A stretch of 64,000 bases of DNA from an uncultured Ruminococcus sp. (lineage in GTDB: Bacteria; Bacillota; Clostridia; Monoglobales; Monoglobaceae), in contig CACXES010000046.1 of assembly GCA_902766745.1 (NCBI GenBank), positions 41,986 to 105,985 of the forward strand, given 5' to 3'. Under the pieces are notes generated by a model, which was not told the DNA's origin, ran no database searches, and saw only the letters and a program-made list of their open reading frames with translations. Position numbers and translations under genes: made by a program. Below, one piece after another: positions 24,817 through 33,721 of this stretch. The stretch's first letter is position 1. Each line of letters begins with the position of its first letter.

Positions 24817-27117
24817 TTAAAACTGTAAGTGTTTCTTGATAATTGATGTCAGCTTTATGGGGAGCTGAGAAAGGTCTGTTATATCCAAGAAAGAATTGCC
24901 GTAAATTCTCTCAATATTTTGCTTGTCGTCCCCAATAGCTGCAGCAATGAATAGGATACCTTTTCGCTGATATTCCTGTTTGATTCCTCTGAGGTCTTCT
25001 TCTGCAGCAGTACCGCTGTAACCCCAGTGAGCAGGTTGTCCGTCTGAAACCAGTATGAGAATTTTGACATCCTCGGTTCTTTTGGACAATTGTTCAGCAA
25101 CAAAGCGAAGTGCAGCACCGTCACGGTTACTTCCTCTGGCATGAATATCCATCAAGCGATATTTGTCATTATTATCAAAGCCTTCAAATTCGGCATAAGA
25201 ATATAAATGAACATCATCACCGCTTGTGGAATGACCGTAAATCATAACGGGTATATCCAGACTTTCGCAGAAATCGTGAAGGATAATAGCAGTAGCTCTT
25301 GCGTATGTACAGCGGTCAGCACATCCCATAGAACCTGATTCGTCAAGCAAGAGTCCTACGGATAACTGAGGGATTTCATTAGGTAGTGCGTTCTTTGAAA
25401 AGACCTTGCCGTCATTACGTGGCAAAGCCCGTGCTTCAAGCCTTCGTCCCATCAAAAGACCTGTCTGCTTACCCCCGCGTCTGTAATCATCAAACTGACG
25501 GATAATGCTTCGTGTCAGTTGTTTTGAAATTGCAAGCAACGGTGCTGCTATTTCATTAAACTGATCCACAAGCTGTTCATCCACGCTGTTAATACGGTTA
25601 ATACGAACATTGATACCGCTGTGAATATCACCGTAGGAAATGTTTTGAGCTACATCACGAAGTTCTTTGATTCTGGCATTCTCAAGCTCTTTGCAAGCAG
25701 CTCTCTCGGCCATTTTATCAAGAAGTATTTCAATATCGGATGCAGCTTTATCATACTTCTGGCGCTGGTAATCGGCATCATATTCGGTAGTACCGCCTTC
25801 AGGTGCATACAGGGTATCTGTCTGATGATACGGTATTCGTCCGCCTTCCTCAGAAGAAATATTTTGCTTACCACTACTGTTACCGCCGTCATCAAGAGGT
25901 GCTAAACCATCTTCGATAGGATCGGTGTTGTCCTCATCTCCAGACTGAGACGTATTTTTTCCTTTTTCCGTTTCGGTCTGGGGAGCAGCGTTTTCTTCCT
26001 CGGACCCATTTTCAGAGTCATTTGAGTTATTATCGCTTCCGGATTTACCTGCATCCGATTTGGTTTTTGCACGCTTTAGCGCAGTAGCAGAGTTAATAGG
26101 TCCGCCTGAAGACTGGGCAACAGGGGTACTGTTTCCCGTGCCGGCCGTTGAACCTCCGGTCATAGCACCAAGCATACTTGCAAGTGTTTCCGAAAGAGTG
26201 CTTGTAGCACCGGCCGCAACTGCTTCCTGATGACGCTTTTTACACTCCTCAAGGTAATCCGCAAGATATTCCCAACAATGTACAAGAATATAGTTGGTAA
26301 TTATCATTCTGTCCTTTGCAACACCGCTCATAAGCGCCTGGTCAATGTCAAGAATAAGGTCAAACACCGTTTTGATTCGCACATCTGAAAGAGGCTCATC
26401 ACCATATTTGATTTCACCGAACTTTACATAGGAAAGAATGTTTTGCAGGATACTTTCAAACAAATGTCTTTTATTATCGTCTTCTTCCTCAATGAGCTGA
26501 GTAACGGTAGGCATCTGTTCAAAATGTATTTCTCTCAAGCTTTCAAGTCCATATTTAAGAGTCCCGGGAAAGTTCAAGAGCATTCTGTCCTCTATATAAC
26601 CATCTTCGATAACATTGCTGATTTCAGCAGCAATATACCGGACTGCCTGCATATTCTCTTCAGAATCATTTGCATAATCCCAAAGTGCAGCTTCGTTTCG
26701 TATATCGGCATTTGTCTTCAGAATAGGTTTCTCCGGGAACCACTTACCCTGACCAAGCATATTATTATGAGTCTGATCGCCAAGGAAGTCTGTATAAAGA
26801 ACATGTCCGAGCTCATGAGCAAAGAAACCGCAAATTACTTGATAACGGTTCGCACGCCCCTTAACTTTTGTGATGAACTTATTACCACAGTTGATGATAA
26901 TAACTTTGTTATCTGTCATTGCCATCATTCCGTTGTCAGGTTCCCAAATCAGATTAACGTGAACGCGGCGGTTGTATTTATACCGCCGTGTCTGTGCTGC
27001 CGCCATATCTTCAAAGTGTCCCGCCAAAAGCCGGGATGTGAAGAACTGACGGTCTGTTATTTTACTGCGTTTTTCATTCAAACGCTCTTTGACTAATTTG
27101 TGATTCACCCTTGCCAT
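24817..27117 (-). CDS. VWA-domain protein (CobT-like), partner of MoxR ATPase
   Basis: A 766-residue protein. The N-terminal third has FFAHELGHVLYTDFLG, a HExxH-like motif also present in CobT-like/element VWA proteins. The middle is low-complexity and acidic (residues about 340-440, rich in S, N, D, E). The C-terminal VWA domain has the MIDAS signature LLDESGSMG, the Thr/Ser loop, and LVSDGQPAHWG. With the MoxR AAA+ gene directly upstream it forms a typical MoxR-VWA pair, which usually remodels or metallates a client complex. Here the client is probably element-encoded. Confidence 0.85.
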   Translation of the reverse strand: MARVNHKLVKERLNEKRSKITDRQFFTSRLLAGHFEDMAAAQTRRYKYNRRVHVNLIWEPDNGMMAMTDNKVIIINCGNKFITKVKGRANRYQVICGFFAHELGHVLYTDFLGDQTHNNMLGQGKWFPEKPILKTNADIRNEAALWDYANDSEENMQAVRYIAAEISNVIEDGYIEDRMLLNFPGTLKYGLESLREIHFEQMPTVTQLIEEEDDNKRHLFESILQNILSYVKFGEIKYGDEPLSDVRIKTVFDLILDIDQALMSGVAKDRMIITNYILVHCWEYLADYLEECKKRHQEAVAAGATSTLSETLASMLGAMTGGSTAGTGNSTPVAQSSGGPINSATALKRAKTKSDAGKSGSDNNSNDSENGSEEENAAPQTETEKGKNTSQSGDEDNTDPIEDGLAPLDDGGNSSGKQNISSEEGGRIPYHQTDTLYAPEGGTTEYDADYQRQKYDKAASDIEILLDKMAERAACKELENARIKELRDVAQNISYGDIHSGINVRINRINSVDEQLVDQFNEIAAPLLAISKQLTRSIIRQFDDYRRGGKQTGLLMGRRLEARALPRNDGKVFSKNALPNEIPQLSVGLLLDESGSMGCADRCTYARATAIILHDFCESLDIPVMIYGHSTSGDDVHLYSYAEFEGFDNNDKYRLMDIHARGSNRDGAALRFVAEQLSKRTEDVKILILVSDGQPAHWGYSGTAAEEDLRGIKQEYQRKGILFIAAAIGDDKQNIERIYGNSFLDITDLSQLPIKLTSIIKKHLQF

Positions 27118-27144
27118 TACAGGGTTAACCTCCTTTCAAGAAAT

Positions 27145-29019
27145 TTATGCTGTAGTCCTCTTTCGCGGTGGAGCAAAGATTGGCTCAAGCACTGTTGTTA
27201 TCATAGCTTCACGTTCCATTTCATCCGTGGTAGCTTTACTGATAATGGTGTACAATGCCGATTCATAGACATTGTTTGTTATTGCACTGCTTTCAATCCA
27301 GTCGATAAGACTGCGCATACCGTAAGAACCGTCAGTAACACCGTGGCTTCTGCAATACTCTGCAATGTCATTAACAACCTGAACCATTTGGCTTACCTGG
27401 TATTCATCGGTTGCACCTGTAACGCTCATGGCTCTCTGAACCATAACTTCCGGGCTCGGAGCCTCTACATCGCATACCAGACTCATTCTGTCAATAACGG
27501 ACTGGTTCATACCGCGACAGCCCTCATAACTGATGTTGGTTGTTACGATAACAACTGCATCGGGATGTCGTTCAATAACTTCACCCGTCGGCAGTGTTAT
27601 AGAACCGGTCTGCTCCAGAAGAGAGTTAAGTCCAACCAAAACACCCGGCTGCATAATCGTGGTAGGCTCCTGCACCTCAACAACGTATCCGTTTTTCAGT
27701 GCCACAAGGAAATCTGTTTCAACATAGGTAAAGCTTTGTCCCTGAGAACTGCTTGCTTCATCACGCTTTGAAAGTTCCTTGATTTTTTCAGTAACCTTAT
27801 TAAGCACAATTCGCATACAATCCTGAGTGGAAGCGGTGGGTTTGTCCTGTCCTGTCAGTGATTTATATACGCCTTGAGGATCATAGTCCATGTCGTCCAA
27901 ATCCGGCAGGTTCATAAGCTTTGCTACGTTTGTGTAGTTGATACCGCCCATTGCCTTTAACTGCCGGCGTTCACGGTCAAGCTGTGCATCTCCTGTGGAA
28001 CTTGCATCTGCATCCGGGAATATCTGACCGATAAAATCATATATTTCCGTTCCCGCAGAGCATGTATATTTCTTATACGGGAGACCAAGTCCGGCAGCAA
28101 CAGCTTTTGCGCCCATTGTTTTACCTGTACCTGCAGGTCCGCGCAGAAGGAAGTTCCTCATCTGCATGGATTTACCCGTGGTACACTGAGCGTGCTTACA
28201 GATGTCCACAACCTCCGGAGGGATAATGTACCATTCGGGTAGCTTGGGAACCATCTGTTCTTCTTCGGGAGTAAGCGTTCTTGTCGAGTTCAACTGATAC
28301 TTACTAACGAAGTCGCTATGCTCAATGAAAGTGCTGGCTTTTTTGATTGTTGCAGGACCGGTAGAACCGAAAATAGTAAACTCACCACCAAGAACGGCGT
28401 GAGGCATAAAGCTTCCGGAATCGATATGTGTCCTGGTCACAACCATAATATTGCCTGACTTGTCAATTTCGATGGGTACATGAGCTGAACAGGTATCATC
28501 TTTTGTACGACGATAGGCGTTATCGCACATATATGCCATTGCATCGGTTGCTGCATTTATATCAGTAAACCCTGCGATATACTGGTCATAATATGCGTCA
28601 AAATTATCCTTGAACTCATCATCCGCCATAAGAGCAGGAAGCATAGCCATTAAAATAGCTGCTCCGTCTTTTGCGGAAGAATGTGCCGTATATGCCTCAA
28701 TAACCTCCGTACTTTTATCATATACACAGGCTAAAACATTACCGCCTTTGCTGTCATAAACAGCCAAGTGGTACTCTTCAGGGCTGTTGGAAGACTTATA
28801 TTCGGCAACACCTTTATCATCAAGGGTTCCGAACGCTCCAAGACCTGAACCGTTCATACATGCACAGGCAGCATTAACAGCTTTGATAACAGTCGCACAC
28901 AAGGTTGACTCGGTTCCGCTTCCGTACTTTGATGTCAGTTTGACTTTTTTGCTTTTCACTGTATCAAAGGGATGCGGCAAACTGCGACTATAATTAAAAA
29001 GATTAGTAACATTGCTCAT
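27145..29019 (-). CDS. MoxR-type AAA+ ATPase with N-terminal extension
   Basis: A 624-residue protein. The first ~270 residues are an extension of unknown fold (GSGTESTLCATVIKAVNAACA...). The AAA+ core begins near 290: Walker A LLRGPAGTGKTMGAKA, then DFLVALKNGYVVEVQEPT, the sensor region AVVIVTTNISYEGCRGMNQSVIDRMS and an arginine-finger region. MoxR-type ATPases act with VWA partners as chaperones for maturation of protein complexes. ATG 29019 follows AAAGGAA. It overlaps no other real gene despite several antisense frames. Confidence 0.87.
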   Translation of the reverse strand: MSNVTNLFNYSRSLPHPFDTVKSKKVKLTSKYGSGTESTLCATVIKAVNAACACMNGSGLGAFGTLDDKGVAEYKSSNSPEEYHLAVYDSKGGNVLACVYDKSTEVIEAYTAHSSAKDGAAILMAMLPALMADDEFKDNFDAYYDQYIAGFTDINAATDAMAYMCDNAYRRTKDDTCSAHVPIEIDKSGNIMVVTRTHIDSGSFMPHAVLGGEFTIFGSTGPATIKKASTFIEHSDFVSKYQLNSTRTLTPEEEQMVPKLPEWYIIPPEVVDICKHAQCTTGKSMQMRNFLLRGPAGTGKTMGAKAVAAGLGLPYKKYTCSAGTEIYDFIGQIFPDADASSTGDAQLDRERRQLKAMGGINYTNVAKLMNLPDLDDMDYDPQGVYKSLTGQDKPTASTQDCMRIVLNKVTEKIKELSKRDEASSSQGQSFTYVETDFLVALKNGYVVEVQEPTTIMQPGVLVGLNSLLEQTGSITLPTGEVIERHPDAVVIVTTNISYEGCRGMNQSVIDRMSLVCDVEAPSPEVMVQRAMSVTGATDEYQVSQMVQVVNDIAEYCRSHGVTDGSYGMRSLIDWIESSAITNNVYESALYTIISKATTDEMEREAMITTVLEPIFAPPRKRTTA

Positions 29020-29039
29020 TGTAATTTCCTTTCTGCATT

Positions 29040-29786
29040 TTACTGCGTGAGTTTAATCTGTATTCCTTCAGGAACACATTCAAGATTTTCGATTTCGTTT
29101 TTCTGAAGCTGTTTGCACACATCAATCCAGCTTCCCTTTGCCGGAAGCTCATCCGCCGTTATAAGAACGGTGTCATTGCCTTCTCCGAGTGCTTCGTTGC
29201 AACGGGCGTTAAGGTTCATTATATGCGCCTCAACCCATTCAAAAGCAATCAGCTCATAGTTTTCCGGTAATTCTTCATCCGTGTCATCCAAATCGTCTGC
29301 ATCCGCATCGTCGGTAACATCATCTTTCTCAGGCGTACCAAATACAATGTCAGTTACCTGAAGATTAACTATTGTTACATTAGCACGATTATATCCACCT
29401 GCACTGTTTAACAGGATATAAACATCATCTCCGTTTTCTATAAGACTACGGGCATTTGGTGACTCCCATATCCAGCGTGCCTGCGGATATTTCTCATGCA
29501 CAAGCTCCGTTACCCGTCTGAGTATGACAGAATAAGCAAGAGCAAATACATCATTTTGCGTAGGAATGCGTGCCGGTTCTTTAGTTGTTACCGGAATCGG
29601 CTTGGGTTCTACAGGTTTGGGTTCTGCAGTTGCGCGAAGCAACAGTACAATCATCAAAACGAACAGTCCGATAATCATAAGAAGTAATAAAGGCCACAAT
29701 CTGCACATAAAAACAATAAGTGCAAGTGCTGCTATGAGCAATAAAACTTCTCTTACAATAAATCCTTTTCCGCCGGGTCCTCTCAT
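29040..29786 (-). CDS. Membrane-anchored hypothetical protein
   Basis: Start ATG 29786 (MRGPGGKGFIV) behind AAAGGAG gives 248 residues. Two transmembrane helices lie at about 10-28 and 30-50 (VLLLIAALALIVFMCRLW, then LLLLMIIGLFVLMIVLLL), followed by a P/K/E linker and a soluble domain with an acidic run near residue 160. No family recognised. It precedes the MoxR gene in the operon and could anchor the MoxR/VWA machinery to the membrane (inference). Confidence 0.65.
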   Translation of the reverse strand: MRGPGGKGFIVREVLLLIAALALIVFMCRLWPLLLLMIIGLFVLMIVLLLRATAEPKPVEPKPIPVTTKEPARIPTQNDVFALAYSVILRRVTELVHEKYPQARWIWESPNARSLIENGDDVYILLNSAGGYNRANVTIVNLQVTDIVFGTPEKDDVTDDADADDLDDTDEELPENYELIAFEWVEAHIMNLNARCNEALGEGNDTVLITADELPAKGSWIDVCKQLQKNEIENLECVPEGIQIKLTQ

Positions 29787-30166
29787 ATCGCATTTCTCCT
29801 TTGGATTCGGGATAACGGAATATATATATGAATAACATACACGCATTTTCCGTCTCGGTCTGATTTTGTGATAACTGCTGCTGAGTTTGCATCATCAAAC
29901 ATAGCCATTGACATACCAAGCGCACCTGCAAGGGCACTGCCGAGAAGTGTCTGACTTTCATTACTGTCGGATGAAGCAAGAGATGTGAGAAAACTAATCG
30001 ACTCACGGTAAGTTCTGATAATATACTGCTTGTTAGGAGAAATATGAACCATTATGATTTTCAGTTCTTCCTCTGTAAGACAGTTATCAGACTTTTCCAA
30101 AAGAGCGTTTCTGAGCTTTTCGTTTTTCTCCTCATCTGATAAGAGGACAAAGTTTTCATTCGTCAT
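29783..30166 (-). CDS. Hypothetical element protein
   Basis: A 127-residue protein, no recognised domain. Acidic helical N-terminus (LLSDEEKNEKLRNALLEKS), a G/A/S-rich hydrophobic centre (LLGSALAGALGMSMAMFDD) and a basic end. AAGGAGG precedes ATG 30166. Overlaps the membrane-protein start by 4 bp. Confidence 0.6.
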   Translation of the reverse strand: MTNENFVLLSDEEKNEKLRNALLEKSDNCLTEEELKIIMVHISPNKQYIIRTYRESISFLTSLASSDSNESQTLLGSALAGALGMSMAMFDDANSAAVITKSDRDGKCVYVIHIYIPLSRIQRRNAI

Positions 30167-30192
30167 ACAAACACCTCCTTATAGACGCAAAA

Positions 30193-30232
30193 AAGCGCAC
30201 ACAAGTCCGTAGAAAGATACTTATGTGCGCTT
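30193..30232 (-). terminator. Terminator between ssb and the downstream accessory genes
   Basis: A 14-nt stem AAGCGCACATAAGT/ACTTGTGTGCGCTT with a 12-nt loop, followed by TTTTG on the minus strand. It sits inside the operon after ssb, so it probably makes ssb expression higher than that of the genes behind it. Confidence 0.8.
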
Positions 30233-30263
30233 AATTCACGCCGGGATTCATTTTAACTCCTTA

Positions 30264-30773
30264 TTAGTTCTCATCGAACATTCCGCCATTACCGCCGAAA
30301 TTCTGGAAACCGGTAAAATTATCGTTCGGTGTAGCGTCCTGTGCGGGAGCATCTGAAGCTGTGGGGGCATTTGCATTGCCGGAGTTGCTGTTCTGACCGT
30401 TTCCGTTTGCAGAATTGCTCTTAGGCTTTCCGGCACCGGCATATTCGATGTCATCAAGAATGATAAAAGTAGCCGATTTCTTTTCGCCTGTGTTCTGATC
30501 CTGCCACGTCTCTTCGTCAAGTCTTCCGATAATATTGATAAATGCACCTTCTTCAAGGTTCATTTTCTCAATGCGGTCGCACAAGCCATTGTACGCCTTG
30601 ACGCTGTAGTTGAGCCAACGGGCATTGTTTTCGGCACGCGAGTCGTAGATTTTTTTACCAATACGGAATCTTACGCTCCTTGTGTTGGTATTTTCGTCCT
30701 TAAAGAACCTGAGTGCCGGGTTGTTGTCGTACCCCTTTGAGATAACGACGTTTGTTGAGAATACTTTCAACAT
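30264..30773 (-). CDS. ssb: Single-stranded DNA-binding protein
   Basis: Start ATG 30773 (MLKVFSTNVVISKG) behind AAAGGAG gives 169 residues; longer frames run into the leader. The OB fold is at residues 1-110 (VRFRIGKKIYDSRAENNARWLNYSV, FINIIGRLDEETWQD). An N/S/A-rich linker follows, ending in GGMFDEN, a variant of the acidic partner-binding SSB tail. It is the first gene behind leader 2. Element-encoded SSB supports plasmid- or phage-like replication. Confidence 0.88.
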   Translation of the reverse strand: MLKVFSTNVVISKGYDNNPALRFFKDENTNTRSVRFRIGKKIYDSRAENNARWLNYSVKAYNGLCDRIEKMNLEEGAFINIIGRLDEETWQDQNTGEKKSATFIILDDIEYAGAGKPKSNSANGNGQNSNSGNANAPTASDAPAQDATPNDNFTGFQNFGGNGGMFDEN

Positions 30774-30855
30774 GAGAAAAACTCCTTTCTTGCAGGGATT
30801 ACCTGCCATAAAAATATATTTTATTTCAACCCGTAAACGGGGAGAAATCCGGGAA

Positions 30856-30981
30856 ATAAAAAAAGTGCCAAAAAGCACGGATGTGCTCATTGACACTTTG
30901 TAAACTTGGAAAACTGTGATTTCTCTATGGAAACCTTGAAACTTATATATTTATTATAGCATACTAATTGGCATTAGTCAA
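30856..30981 (-). promoter_or_regulatory. Leader cassette 2: promoter, hairpin and attenuator
   Basis: Minus strand: TTGACT (30976-30981), 17 bp, TATAAT (30953-30958), the same GGTTTC-CATAGA-GAAATC hairpin (30918-30935), the CACAGTT...AGTTTACA stretch, then a terminator with a different sequence but the same place and shape (15-nt arms 30864-30878 and 30883-30897) followed by TTTTTTT. It heads the ssb/MoxR/VWA/methyltransferase operon. See leaders 1 and 3. Confidence 0.85.
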
Positions 30982-30995
30982 TCCACTGCGTAAAA

Positions 30996-31157
30996 TTATA
31001 TAGAAATTGTTTTTTCAATCTCTGTTTTTGCAAAATCAAGCACGACCATTGCTCTTGTCATATCTATTCCAAGACTACCGTCAGGCTTCTCATTTTCAGT
31101 GATAAGCTTGCGTATGTCATCAAGCGTTTCAAGTAACTTTTCTTTACTAATATTCAA
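30996..31157 (-). CDS. Small protein, 53 residues, TTG start
   Basis: TTG 31157 lies 7 nt after AAGGAGGAG, which also ends the upstream gene. The frame reads MNISKEKLLETLDDIRKLI to DFAKTEIEKTISI, an amphipathic helical protein. It overlaps nothing else and its stop lies just downstream of leader 2's -35 box. No family recognised. Last gene of the 32.6-31.0 kb operon. Confidence 0.6.
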   Translation of the reverse strand: MNISKEKLLETLDDIRKLITENEKPDGSLGIDMTRAMVVLDFAKTEIEKTISI

Positions 31158-31160
31158 ATT

Positions 31161-31592
31161 TTACTCCTCCTTATCAACAGAAACTCCATAAAACTCATCC
31201 GCTATATAAATACCGTTCTGATTGTATAGCGGTGATTTTTTTGACATATACACCGTTAAAGCATCTCCGATATTCACATTTTTTATACTGTAATGAGCAT
31301 TGAGCTTCAGTTTCTTATCTTCTGCCTTTACTATAATTGACTTAACCCGTCTTCTGAAAGGAGTTTTTTCCACATCGGAGCATACCCCCTTGATCTCAAG
31401 GTAATTACCGGCAATACAATTATAAAACAAAACTGCAGTTTTTACAATTAGTAAAACACTTAAAATTAAACACGGAAGTGCTAAAACTATATCAGAAAAG
31501 CAGAAAATCACTATAAAAAACAGTATTACCGCAAGAGATGCAGCTAAAATGTTAATTGTGATATGTTTCCTGAGCAGTGCCGGCAGCTTCAT
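31161..31592 (-). CDS. Membrane protein, two TM helices
   Basis: About 143 residues from ATG 31592 (MKLPALLRKHITI); a CTG/TTG start a few codons upstream behind GAGGTGA is possible. Two adjacent hydrophobic helices (INILAASLAVILFFIVIFCF, then LALPCLILSVLLIVKTAVLF) are followed by a beta-rich soluble domain ending in an acidic tail. No family recognised. Probably cotranscribed with the genes on both sides. Confidence 0.6.
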   Translation of the reverse strand: MKLPALLRKHITINILAASLAVILFFIVIFCFSDIVLALPCLILSVLLIVKTAVLFYNCIAGNYLEIKGVCSDVEKTPFRRRVKSIIVKAEDKKLKLNAHYSIKNVNIGDALTVYMSKKSPLYNQNGIYIADEFYGVSVDKEE

Positions 31593-31617
31593 ATAGAGTT
31601 CTTTCAGAAAAATCACC

Positions 31618-32181
31618 TCACAGCATAACAATTCTCTTTTTTGAAAGGAGGAGCAAGAGCGCATAGACAACTTCGTTTCTGCATTTTGCGTTTCCCATCT
31701 GATTTTCGAGAATGTTATCGAAAATAGTATCCTTGGTATATATAGTTTCTACAAGTGCCTGTGCATTTTCCTCGTAAAAAAGATTATCCGTGGGTTTTAC
31801 TTTGTTTTCTACGAGATACATAAGCTCTGCAGTAGAAAGGCGGAGCCCTGCATTATCAAGCCATATCATTACAATCCTTTCACACTTGGAAAGGGGCTTT
31901 TTAATAAGACTCGTTTTTGCAGGGCAACAGATGCATCTGGTAAGAATATGATACTGTGCTGATTCGTCCGTAGCATCTTCATATTCAGCAAGCCCCATAT
32001 CGTACAGACTGTGGATAGCATTGCATTTTTCCTTATCGTCTGTAGAAACCATATTAAATCTTCCGCCGAGCCAGATTTCTGCCTCAAGCCCGGTAAGAGT
32101 AATAACTGTATTTCCGCGTGCAACACGAACCTCATCCGTAGTTGAGTTCTTGCACAAAACACCTTTTGATAAATATAACAT
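31618..32181 (-). CDS. Hypothetical element protein with winged-helix-like N-terminus
   Basis: A 187-residue protein. The N-terminal part (VARGNTVITLTGLEAEIWLGGRF, then AIHSLYDMGLAEYED) has the pattern of a winged-helix domain. A ILTRCICCPAK cysteine cluster follows and the C-terminal half is helical. Function unknown. ATG 32181 follows a GAGGTGAT-type site. Confidence 0.6.
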   Translation of the reverse strand: MLYLSKGVLCKNSTTDEVRVARGNTVITLTGLEAEIWLGGRFNMVSTDDKEKCNAIHSLYDMGLAEYEDATDESAQYHILTRCICCPAKTSLIKKPLSKCERIVMIWLDNAGLRLSTAELMYLVENKVKPTDNLFYEENAQALVETIYTKDTIFDNILENQMGNAKCRNEVVYALLLLLSKKRIVML

Positions 32182-32235
32182 AGAAAATCACCTCATAATA
32201 ATTACACAATTTTCTATGCCGTTTTACAACATCAA

Positions 32236-32601
32236 TTACATTAAATACATTGCTGCCACACAAATGCTGATAGCAACAATAACACACGCAATGATAATAA
32301 TGAGATTTTTGACCGTCTGCTTGTCAAGTTCCTGACGCTCTACATTTTCATCAACAGGAAGGACATCATCATAATATCCGTCATAACCATCATCCAAAAC
32401 CTTAGAAGTTTCTTCTATGGTTTCAGGTTCTTTAATGTCGTATTTAGGAACTTTGGTCTTTGATTTCTTTTTCCTGTCTGCAGGTGGTTTCTTTTCAGAC
32501 TTTGCTTTTGTTTTACGCCCTTTGATAGATTTACCGCATTCAGAGCAAAAAGAAACAGTACCGCATAAAAGATTGGCACCGCAATAGGGACAATATTTCA
32601 T
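32236..32601 (-). CDS. Zinc-ribbon membrane protein
   Basis: Start ATG 32601 (MKYCPYCGANLLCG) behind AAAGGAG, 121 residues. N-terminal double zinc ribbon (CPYCG...FCSECGKS), a K-rich linker, an acidic segment, and a C-terminal transmembrane helix (LIIIIACVIVAISICVAAMYL). This is the common zinc-ribbon/TM layout of Firmicutes membrane proteins of unknown role. First gene behind the promoter at 32.67 kb. Confidence 0.72.
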   Translation of the reverse strand: MKYCPYCGANLLCGTVSFCSECGKSIKGRKTKAKSEKKPPADRKKKSKTKVPKYDIKEPETIEETSKVLDDGYDGYYDDVLPVDENVERQELDKQTVKNLIIIIACVIVAISICVAAMYLM

Positions 32602-32628
32602 TACATAGCACTCCTTTGCATAAAAATA

Positions 32629-32696
32629 AAGCGGATTCAATAACTGAACCCACTTATGGACGATACTATTATAACACATTCATATTATCTTGTCAT
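32629..32696 (-). promoter_or_regulatory. Promoter with attenuator, separate from leaders 1-3
   Basis: ATGACA (32691-32696), 17-bp spacer, TATAAT (32668-32673) on the minus strand. Soon after, an 11-bp stem (32629-32639 with 32645-32655) is followed by TATTTTT. It is a promoter-attenuator unit of the same plan but without the conserved CATAGA hairpin of the other three leaders. Confidence 0.7.
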
Positions 32697-32821
32697 CGGC
32701 AAAACTGTGCCAATTTTGTGCCAAATTTCTGCCATACAAGGACAAAAGGAAACGGCAAGCATAAAATGCCTACCGTCACCTGAATCACTGTAAATCAGAC
32801 TGATTTTATGTTCCAATGCTT

Positions 32822-32914
32822 TTAGCACCTGATATTTGTGACTGCGTAAACAGATTCGATGTCCTTGATAATGTATTCATCACAAGAGCTGCTATAGCAT
32901 TTAACTATTCGCAT
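32822..32914 (-). CDS. Very small protein, 30 residues
   Basis: ATG 32914 lies 8 nt after AAAGGAG and overlaps the end of the upstream 71-residue gene. The frame reads MRIVKCYSSSCDEYIIKDIE to YAVTNIRC with three cysteines. The good ribosome site and coupling support it; nothing is known of function. Confidence 0.5.
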   Translation of the reverse strand: MRIVKCYSSSCDEYIIKDIESVYAVTNIRC

Positions 32915-33116
32915 AGGTTTTATCTCCTTTCAGTTCGGTTCCGAAATTCAGATGTGCAATGATAGCGTTTATGTAGGCGTCGTCCCATACATTGCAGCTT
33001 ATGGTCTTTCGTTCAGTACCTTCGCCGATATATACAGAAACATCACCGTCATATATCTGCATCATTGCCTTTGGATGATTTGCAACAACTATTGCTAAAT
33101 TTCCTACCTGCTTCAT
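32901..33116 (-). CDS. Small hypothetical protein, 71 residues
   Basis: Its ATG overlaps the upstream stop (ATGA) and lies 9 nt after GGAGGG. The sequence (LAIVVANHPKAMMQIYDGDVSVYIGEG, then WDDAYINAIIAHLNFG) suggests a small alpha/beta fold. No family recognised. It is the penultimate gene of the operon from leader 3. Confidence 0.6.
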   Translation of the reverse strand: MKQVGNLAIVVANHPKAMMQIYDGDVSVYIGEGTERKTISCNVWDDAYINAIIAHLNFGTELKGDKTYANS

Positions 33117-33721
33117 TGTGTAAACCCTCCTCTGGAAAAATTATCCTTACCAAAGGAACTCATGTACTTTGCAGAGAGCCACGCCTGGTAATGCACTTTT
33201 GTTGAAAGCATCAATTCACTGAAGCTTTCAAAAGTGAGTAGAATGGACACATGGTTTTCAGGGTTACTTCCAAACTTCGGAATAATAAGCCCTGTAGGTC
33301 CTGTTTCGCCAACGCCACTATCAGCGGTAAAGAAGAGTCCTTTTGATGCAACGGATAATTTTGCTATACGAGACACACTTTTCCCATCAGGTCTGGACTT
33401 TCCACGCCTTGCAAGATTTTCAGCCGAGGTTCCGCCCATAGTTTCATAAATGGGGGTATTGTCCTTTGCTGTTTTCTTTTGGTTCATTATAAACTTAAAT
33501 TCTCCAAATTCGACTTTTCTGCAAAGCTCAAGAAATTCATCAACGTCAATATAGATATGAACATTATTGGTCTGGCGTTGTCCCGAAGGCTTTGAAGCAT
33601 CATACGTTGCAAAAGCAAAATGGATTTTACCTATGCCAAATGAGTCATTGAGGCTTTCAACAAAGCAATTTTTCGCATCCTTGCGAGTGATTTGGTTGTC
33701 ATTGTTGTAATTATCCGACAT
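33113..33721 (-). CDS. Hypothetical element protein, 202 residues
   Basis: No recognised domain. The N-terminal half has a beta-rich stretch (GKIHFAFATYDASKP, NNVHIYIDVDEFLELCRKVEFGE). The middle contains GGTSAENLARRGKSRPDGKS, and the C-terminus has SILLTFESFSELMLSTKVHYQAW. Its ATG sits inside the end of the upstream YkgJ-type gene. Conserved-looking element gene of unknown function. Confidence 0.62.
   Translation of the reverse strand: MSDNYNNDNQITRKDAKNCFVESLNDSFGIGKIHFAFATYDASKPSGQRQTNNVHIYIDVDEFLELCRKVEFGEFKFIMNQKKTAKDNTPIYETMGGTSAENLARRGKSRPDGKSVSRIAKLSVASKGLFFTADSGVGETGPTGLIIPKFGSNPENHVSILLTFESFSELMLSTKVHYQAWLSAKYMSSFGKDNFSRGGFTQ

Noticed and set aside
24817..27117. VWA protein as a secreted zinc protease because of HELGH
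   Set aside because: No signal peptide, and HExxH-like motifs are common in CobT-like VWA proteins; the MoxR partner supports the chaperone-type role.
27100..27771. 223-codon plus-strand frame over the MoxR gene
   Set aside because: Antisense to the AAA+ gene, no domain and no ribosome site.
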